Part shown: positions 6,584-10,547 of the stretch, one piece after another
Layout of the letters: every line of letters starts with the position of its first letter
Numbering within the stretch: position 1 is the stretch's first letter
NCBI GenBank assembly: GCA_031552845.1
Contig: JAVBMC010000057.1
Span: forward strand, 1 to 10,547
Length of the DNA: 10,547 bases
From: JAVBMC01 sp031552845
GTDB lineage: Bacteria > Verrucomicrobiota > Kiritimatiellia > RFP12 > DVOR01
Direction: 5' to 3'
Program-made: the position numbers and the translations under genes
The notes under the pieces: generated by a model
Databases searched by the model: none
What the model was told of the DNA's origin: nothing
The model's input: only the letters and a program-made list of their open reading frames with translations

Positions 6584-7132
6584 TCATTCTGCGCCCGTGA
6601 GGGCGGCTTCCTGTGACTCCAAAAACTCCTTCGCCAGCGCGAGGTTCGACACCCGCGCCAAATCACCCAACGCCTCCGCTAAATCGCTTCGGCTTACCTC
6701 ATACTCCTGCCCGTCCGCCGTGCGGCTGACCTGCAGGTCAAAATCACCCGACAGCGTCATTAATCCGACGACGACAGCCGGAAAGCTCCCCAGCGGCGGC
6801 GCATCCACATGCTTTGCGCTGTAACGGAACACCACCTTCGTGCCCCGTCCCGGTTCGCTCGTCACCGTCAATGACCCACCCAGCGCATCCGCTGCCTGTT
6901 GCATCAACGGCAATCCCAATCCTACTTTGCGGTGGTCGTGTTTGCCGGCTTCTGAGAAGAAGGGATCCTGTGCCCGCCGGAGCGTTTCGGCATCCATCCC
7001 TTTCCCGTTGTCCTCGACGACGACCTCCACCCAATCGCTATCCGTGCGCAGGCTCAGCCGAACACAGGACGCGCCCGCTTCTACCGAGTTCTGCACGCAG
7101 TCCGCGATGTAATCGCACACTGTCGCATGCAC
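6584..7132 (-). CDS. Small GHKL/Bergerat-fold ATPase embedded in the hydrogenase operon
   Basis: This 182-residue protein is a HATPase domain without kinase dimerisation or sensor domains. The N-box is at residues 11-20 (DCVQNSVEAG, N15), the G1 box is DNGKGM (41-46), the G2 box is GLGLPL (71-76) and the G3 box is GRGTKV (95-100). Residues 110-182 form a C-terminal region of unknown role. There is no phospho-accepting histidine domain, so it is not a conventional sensor kinase; it resembles anti-sigma-like or ATP-binding proteins found in Hnd/HydABC operons. The GTG at 7132 is chosen because an in-frame stop, that of hndA, lies only 3 nt upstream and the N-terminus then fits stand-alone relatives of the domain. 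No good Shine-Dalgarno is seen, so translation is probably coupled to hndA. Its role in hydrogenase control or assembly is unproven. Confidence 0.88.
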   Translation of the reverse strand: MHATVCDYIADCVQNSVEAGASCVRLSLRTDSDWVEVVVEDNGKGMDAETLRRAQDPFFSEAGKHDHRKVGLGLPLMQQAADALGGSLTVTSEPGRGTKVVFRYSAKHVDAPPLGSFPAVVVGLMTLSGDFDLQVSRTADGQEYEVSRSDLAEALGDLARVSNLALAKEFLESQEAALTGAE

Positions 7133-7135
7133 GGC

Positions 7136-7657
7136 TTAAACGGAAGTCTTCTTGCCCTGGCCGCTGCGCACCGCATTGAGAATGCCGCGCAGGTCCTTCA
7201 TTTCGACCTTGCCATACACTTCGCCGTCGATCACCATCACCGGCGCCAAACCGCAGCAGCCCAAGCAGCGCACGGCTTCGACCGAGAACTCGCCATCGGG
7301 CGTAATCGTATTCAAACCAACGCCGAGCAGCTCTTCCAATTCCTGAATCAAATCTTCGCCGCCCTTGAGGTAGCACGCCGTACCCATGCAGACTTGCACC
7401 AAGTGCTTGCCGGGCGCTTTCAGCTTGAAGAAGTTGTAGAACGTAATCACGCCGTAAATCTTTGCCAGCGGAACGCCCAACAGGTCAGCCACTTCGAATG
7501 CCAGATTACGCGGGATATACCCGAACGTCTGCTGCACGCGGTGAAGCACCATAATCAGATTGCCGGGCTTGCTCTTCCACTCTAAAACGAAAGCCTTCAG
7601 CTCAGGCGAAAGCGTCTTTTTTGCCTCATCGGCGACAGCCACATTTGCACAGCTCAC
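7136..7657 (-). CDS. hndA: Hydrogenase NuoE-like [2Fe-2S] subunit (HndA/HydC)
   Basis: This 173-residue thioredoxin-like ferredoxin of the 24-kDa complex I family is the first gene of the hydrogenase operon. An N-terminal helical part (about 17-80, including TFGYIPRNLAFEVADLLGVP) is followed by the [2Fe-2S] domain with C90-x4-C95 and C131-x3-C135; C134 is an extra cysteine beside the last ligand. It passes electrons to or from the NuoF-like flavoprotein HndC. The start is a GTG at 7657, supported by a strong GGAGGG (7669-7664) followed by a 6-nt spacer. The ATPase gene begins 3 nt after its stop, so the two are probably translationally coupled. Confidence 0.95.
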   Translation of the reverse strand: MSCANVAVADEAKKTLSPELKAFVLEWKSKPGNLIMVLHRVQQTFGYIPRNLAFEVADLLGVPLAKIYGVITFYNFFKLKAPGKHLVQVCMGTACYLKGGEDLIQELEELLGVGLNTITPDGEFSVEAVRCLGCCGLAPVMVIDGEVYGKVEMKDLRGILNAVRSGQGKKTSV

Positions 7658-7755
7658 TTATAACCCTCCAGGTCCACAGTTTTAAAGAAGCAATGATAAC
7701 AAATCTAGGACATTCCTGCAAGCAAATAAAGCGGCGATTTGTGAATGTATTGAAG

Positions 7756-7773
7756 GGTGCTGAATGAAGCACC
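7756..7773. promoter_or_regulatory. Inverted repeat upstream of hndA
   Basis: GGTGCT (7756-7761) and AGCACC (7768-7773) are perfect 6-bp arms around GAATGA, about 100 bp upstream of the hndA start. It could be an operator or a leader hairpin. No regulator is assigned. Confidence 0.35.
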
Positions 7774-7923
7774 GGAAGAGCCCCTGCGTTGTGCAAATCC
7801 AGCAGAATAGGCCATTTTGTTAGTATAAGGTAACTTTTGTGCCCTGAGATGCGGGGGCCAAAAGGGCTACGGGAACAGGGAAAGTTTTTTATTTGAAGCG
7901 TGGTTATAGACGTATCCGTTTGG

Positions 7924-7954
7924 GGCGATTCTGAGATTTCGGACGGGAATCGCC
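7924..7954 (-). other. Stem-loop after the radical SAM gene, possible weak terminator
   Basis: GGCGATTC (7924-7931) pairs perfectly with GAATCGCC (7947-7954) across a 15-nt loop, 22 nt past the stop at 7977 in the direction of transcription. No T-tract follows on the minus strand, so termination would be inefficient or Rho-aided. Read-through into the hydrogenase operon is possible. Confidence 0.4.
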
Positions 7955-7976
7955 TCACACGTAAAACCGCCGATGT

Positions 7977-9086
7977 TTAACCGTAAGCGCCGAACCCGAA
8001 GAACCAGTACTTCTTGGCAATCTTGTAGGCGAAGTACTTTTCGGGAATGGGCGGGCCTGCGTGGTTGTGGCAGGTCAGGCAGGGACGTCCGGCGCACTCT
8101 TGCTTGAAGGTGCCGCGCCCGGAGCTATCGTGGGCGGCGCAATCTTCGGCTAGGGCAAGCAGCTCTTTGGGGTGATCCATGAGCGGACACCCGTTCGTCC
8201 AGCGCGGCACCTCGGTTTGGAAACGGTTAAGCCACAAGCTGGCACCGCCGTAAAGTGAGTCAGACATTTGAACTGGCGGACAGGGCTCGACCTCGCCTTT
8301 GACGGTGATGTGTACGCTGATACCCACCGCGCCGGGGCAGAGGGGTTCACCTTTATGGTTCCAGTAAGCATCCAGCACGACGACGTCGTTGCGTTTGCGT
8401 TCGTCCACGATGAACTGCCGCACTTTGATCACGTCGGCATCATCCAGCGCGAGTTCGTAATGCGGGTCGGGGCCGCTGGGGCGGTAGATATAAGGCCAAA
8501 CGTAATGCGCGCCCAAGGCGACTAGCCTATCGATAGTTTGGGATGAGGCGAGCTGGAGATTGCTCTTGTCAAACGCCCATGCCGCGCCTGTCACGAGTCC
8601 GGCATCACGGCAACGGGTAATGGCTTCTTCAGCGCCTGCGGCGGTGTTGATCAGCGGTGTGATGTTCCCGGCGCGTGAGAGACGTTCCGCCATTGCCGCA
8701 TCAATCAAGGTGCCGTTGGTGAAGAGCAGGAAGTAGGAGTTCTTATGCGCCGCGAGGCGTTCGGGCAATCCGTCTGTCAAAAGCGGCTCGCCGCCCAAGA
8801 TGCCGAAGAAGCGTACGCCTTTGGCTTCGGCCCGTGCGAGGATGGATTCGAGCAGGGCAGGGGACATATCCTCCGCCCCTTCAATCCCTGTTGCCCAACA
8901 ACCGCGGCAGGTGAGGTTACACCGTTGCGTGACACTGATGAAGAGGAATGCGGGGTCGCACAATCCCTTCTTGCGTTGTTTCGCAAAGCGGGTGATGGCG
9001 CGCAGATTGCCGAGTCCTGCGACCCATACAAACCGTAACAGATTGCCGAAGCGAACCTCTCGGATCAGACGTAGGGGCAGGAGCAT
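7977..9086 (-). CDS. Radical SAM protein with SPASM/twitch-like C-terminus, substrate unknown
   Basis: This 369-residue protein has the radical SAM cluster motif CNLTCRGCW (C56, C60, C63) and the SAM-contacting GGEP (98-101), followed by the LLFTNGT strand typical of MoaA/PqqE-like enzymes. The C-terminal part carries C250-x13-G-x4-C269, which fits the SPASM/twitch signature C-x9-15-G-x4-C, plus C300, C316, C331, C336 and C339, enough to bind one or two auxiliary [4Fe-4S] clusters. The final cysteines do not follow the classical C-x2-C-x5-C-x3-C order. The N-terminus (1-45) is basic and hydrophobic. It is not HydE or HydG by motif. The ATG at 9086 lies 8 nt after the purH stop with no clear Shine-Dalgarno, so it is probably coupled to purH. 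No peptide precursor gene is seen beside it, and I do not assign a reaction. Confidence 0.88.
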   Translation of the reverse strand: MLLPLRLIREVRFGNLLRFVWVAGLGNLRAITRFAKQRKKGLCDPAFLFISVTQRCNLTCRGCWATGIEGAEDMSPALLESILARAEAKGVRFFGILGGEPLLTDGLPERLAAHKNSYFLLFTNGTLIDAAMAERLSRAGNITPLINTAAGAEEAITRCRDAGLVTGAAWAFDKSNLQLASSQTIDRLVALGAHYVWPYIYRPSGPDPHYELALDDADVIKVRQFIVDERKRNDVVVLDAYWNHKGEPLCPGAVGISVHITVKGEVEPCPPVQMSDSLYGGASLWLNRFQTEVPRWTNGCPLMDHPKELLALAEDCAAHDSSGRGTFKQECAGRPCLTCHNHAGPPIPEKYFAYKIAKKYWFFGFGAYG

Positions 9087-9094
9087 GGCGTGGC

Positions 9095-10351
9095 TTAGTG
9101 TTTGAAGCTGCGCTGGCCGGTGAAGACCATTGTGACGCCGGCTTCGTTGCAAAGGTCGATGATGTCCCAATCGCGCATTGCGCCGCCGGGTTGGACTATC
9201 GAGGTGATGCCTTCTCGGATGCCGACTTCAGCACCGTCGCGGAAGGGGAAGAATGCATCCGACACCATCGCGGCGCCGATGAGTCCGCCTTTTTGGGCGA
9301 TTGACTCGTCCATGCACTCCTTCTGCTTGGCGGCGTCGTTGAGTTCGTTGTAGGGCGTGTGATACTTCTCCCAGGCAATCCAGTCGGCCAGTTTTTTGTA
9401 AGCCTTGTCGCGCGCGATTTCCGCCACGCCCACGCGGTCCTGCTCGCCGGTGCCGATGCCGACGGTGACGCCGTCCTTCACGTAGAGTACGGAGTTGGAG
9501 GTCACGCCCGCTTCGACCAGCCATCCGAAGAGGAGGTCTTCATATTCCTGCGGCGTGGGTAGACGCTTGATGGCGTGGGTCACGCCGTCCTTCTCCGTCA
9601 CCTGCGCGGGGATCAGCTGTGCGGCAGTGCGGGCTTCGGGGACGAATGACCACTGGGCAATCAACCCGCCATCCATCATGCTCTTGAAATCCACAAAACG
9701 TTCAGCCGCAAAAGCGTGCAGCTTGTCAATCGCGCCGATCTTCATCACGCGCAGGTTCTTCTTCTTCTCAAACACCGCCATTGCATCGGCTGTGTAGTCG
9801 GGTGCAAGGACGACCTCAGCATAGTTCTCGGCAATCAGCTTGGCAGTCTCGGCATCGCACGCACGGTTCAGCGCGATACATCCGCCGAACGCGGCGAGAC
9901 GGTCCGCCTTGTTCGCGCGGTAATACGCCTCGGCCAGCGTCTTACCCTTCGCCACGCCGCAGGGGTTGTTGTGCTTGACGATCACGCAGCAGGGCGTGTC
10001 GTGCAAATAGCGCAGGATGTTCAAAGAGTTGTCCGCGTCCGTCAGATTGATCTTGCCCGGGTGCTTGCCAAACTGCAATAGTTCGGGGTCCGATGCCAGC
10101 CAACGTCCCGGCTGAATGCTCGAGACTTCGCCCAGCGTGAGGTTGCCATTCACCAGCTTATACATCGCGGCTTCCTGACCCGGGTTCTCGCCATAACGCA
10201 GCCCCTTCTGCTCGCCGTCGATCACCCACGCCACCTTCTCATAAACCAGCGTCTGCCGTTTGGCACCATCCACAAACGAAATCTCCATTTGCGGGGTAAA
10301 GTGATCATCCATAATCGTCTTATAAGCGGCCTTCAAATTCGGTTGCGACAT
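9095..10351 (-). CDS. purH: Stand-alone AICAR formyltransferase (PurH C-terminal domain only)
   Basis: This 418-residue cytoplasmic enzyme transfers a formyl group from 10-formyl-tetrahydrofolate to AICAR in the penultimate step of IMP synthesis. The conserved LRYGENPGQ (51-59), the catalytic KHNNPCG (K126, H127), AAFGG (153-157) and the closing GQRSFKH are all present. The N-terminal IMP cyclohydrolase (MGS-like) domain of ordinary PurH is absent, and full PurH is about 510-530 residues. The ATG at 10351 has GAAGGA 7 nt upstream, with no room for the missing domain before it, so this is a genuine single-domain form rather than a truncation. The host must close the ring with a separate cyclohydrolase elsewhere (PurJ- or PurO-like). 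It is first in a two-gene unit with the radical SAM gene. Confidence 0.93.
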   Translation of the reverse strand: MSQPNLKAAYKTIMDDHFTPQMEISFVDGAKRQTLVYEKVAWVIDGEQKGLRYGENPGQEAAMYKLVNGNLTLGEVSSIQPGRWLASDPELLQFGKHPGKINLTDADNSLNILRYLHDTPCCVIVKHNNPCGVAKGKTLAEAYYRANKADRLAAFGGCIALNRACDAETAKLIAENYAEVVLAPDYTADAMAVFEKKKNLRVMKIGAIDKLHAFAAERFVDFKSMMDGGLIAQWSFVPEARTAAQLIPAQVTEKDGVTHAIKRLPTPQEYEDLLFGWLVEAGVTSNSVLYVKDGVTVGIGTGEQDRVGVAEIARDKAYKKLADWIAWEKYHTPYNELNDAAKQKECMDESIAQKGGLIGAAMVSDAFFPFRDGAEVGIREGITSIVQPGGAMRDWDIIDLCNEAGVTMVFTGQRSFKH

Positions 10352-10384
10352 AACAGGATCCTTCAAACAAACAGCGTTCGACAG

Positions 10385-10413
10385 ATTCTACACCAGAACC
10401 CCTCCAAAGTAAA
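10385..10413 (-). promoter_or_regulatory. Candidate promoter of purH
   Basis: On the minus strand TTTACT (10413-10408) and TAGAAT (10390-10385) are separated by 17 bp and match 4 of 6 and 5 of 6 consensus positions. Transcription would begin near 10378, giving a leader of about 27 nt that includes the purH ribosome binding site. There is no room for a purine riboswitch in such a leader. Confidence 0.5.
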
Positions 10414-10515
10414 TCAAAAACCCCCGCGCCCCCCAACAACCCCGTCTGTCAAAGATGTGCCCCCAATGCGTCGCGTTATCCACAGCGCCGGATACCCATT
10501 TCCCAGGGTACGCCC

Positions 10516-10547
10516 ATGACGATCGCGAGTTCGGAGCTCCGGCAGGA
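10516..10547 (+). CDS. Possible first ten codons of a divergent gene, cut by the window edge
   Basis: An ATG at 10516 opens a frame reading MTIASSELRQ up to the window end. AGGG lies 7 nt upstream (10505-10508). The short peptide cannot be assigned; transposase N-termini can look like this, but that is a guess. It would be divergent to purH. Confidence 0.25.
   Translation, partial: MTIASSELRQ

Larger units (their letters stand above)
7658..7976. other. 319-nt intergenic region holding the hnd operon control region
   Basis: There is no credible gene here. Besides the hndA ribosome binding site it contains an AT-rich stretch, an inverted repeat at 7756-7773 (GGTGCT/AGCACC with a 6-nt loop) and a second hairpin at 7924-7954. 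The minus-strand promoter for hndA must lie here or upstream. I see TATACT on the minus strand (7827-7822) but no convincing -35 at the right distance, so I do not assign a promoter. TTGTGAA at 7739-7745, followed by a poor second arm, resembles one half of a Rex operator. Confidence 0.6.

Noticed and set aside
7834..7853. Sigma-54 promoter on the minus strand (GGGCAC...) for hndA
   Set aside because: The expected GC of the -12 element is missing at the right spacing.
7626..7958. 110-codon minus-strand frame in the hndA upstream region
   Set aside because: It overlaps the start of hndA in another frame, lacks a ribosome binding site and shows no domain. The region looks regulatory.
7977..9086. 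Radical SAM gene as the hydrogenase maturase HydE or HydG
   Set aside because: The cluster motif CNLTCRGCW followed by a SPASM/twitch-like C-terminus differs from HydE and HydG, and its operon partner is purH rather than hydrogenase genes.
10476..10484. Perfect DnaA box TTATCCACA as part of a replication origin
   Set aside because: It is a single copy, with no cluster of boxes, AT-rich unwinding element or dnaA/dnaN genes nearby. One match by chance is plausible.

Overview
The window reads as bacterial chromosome, moderately GC-rich by eye, with tight gene spacing and Shine-Dalgarno starts. The main content is a five-gene minus-strand operon for a multisubunit, NAD(P)-linked [FeFe] hydrogenase of the HndABCD/HydABC type, so the host probably has a fermentative anaerobic or facultative metabolism. 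A catalase on the plus strand shows that it also meets oxygen. The gene mix would fit an anaerobic member of the Verrucomicrobiota/Kiritimatiellota/Lentisphaerota group, or an unrelated fermenter. No rRNA or other marker is present, so that placement is a weak inference.

Layout. Positions 1-114 hold the last 37 codons of a plus-strand gene that resembles the tail of a DDE transposase. Positions 115-361 are an AT-rich stretch with short repeats, a near-consensus sigma-70 promoter and the leader of a clade-3-type catalase (362-1873). A strong intrinsic terminator follows, and an SMR-family exporter of the SugE/Gdx type (1968-2288) starts only 15 nt after its T-tract. Positions 2289-2606 have no credible gene. 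They contain a GC-rich tandem array with a 45-bp period and the minus-strand terminator of the hydrogenase operon.

The hydrogenase operon is transcribed leftward from 7657 to 2607. Its order is hndA (NuoE-like), a small Bergerat-fold ATPase, hndB (thioredoxin-like ferredoxin), hndC (NuoF-like flavoprotein) and hndD (catalytic H-cluster subunit). Gaps between genes are 3 to 16 nt. All H-cluster cysteines and the FMN/NAD-binding motifs are intact, so the enzyme should work once matured. No HydE, HydF or HydG maturase is in the window. The expected reaction is reversible H2 oxidation/formation coupled to NAD(P)H and possibly ferredoxin.

Upstream of this operon, after a 319-nt intergenic region, lies a second minus-strand pair. 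It consists of a stand-alone AICAR formyltransferase (PurH without its IMP cyclohydrolase domain, 9095-10351) and, 8 nt downstream, an unassigned radical SAM protein with a SPASM/twitch-like C-terminus (7977-9086). The right edge holds the purH promoter region and perhaps the first ten codons of a divergent gene.

I see no wholly new system. The least explained items are the radical SAM protein next to purH, the ATPase inside the hydrogenase operon, the split purine enzyme and the 45-bp repeat array.
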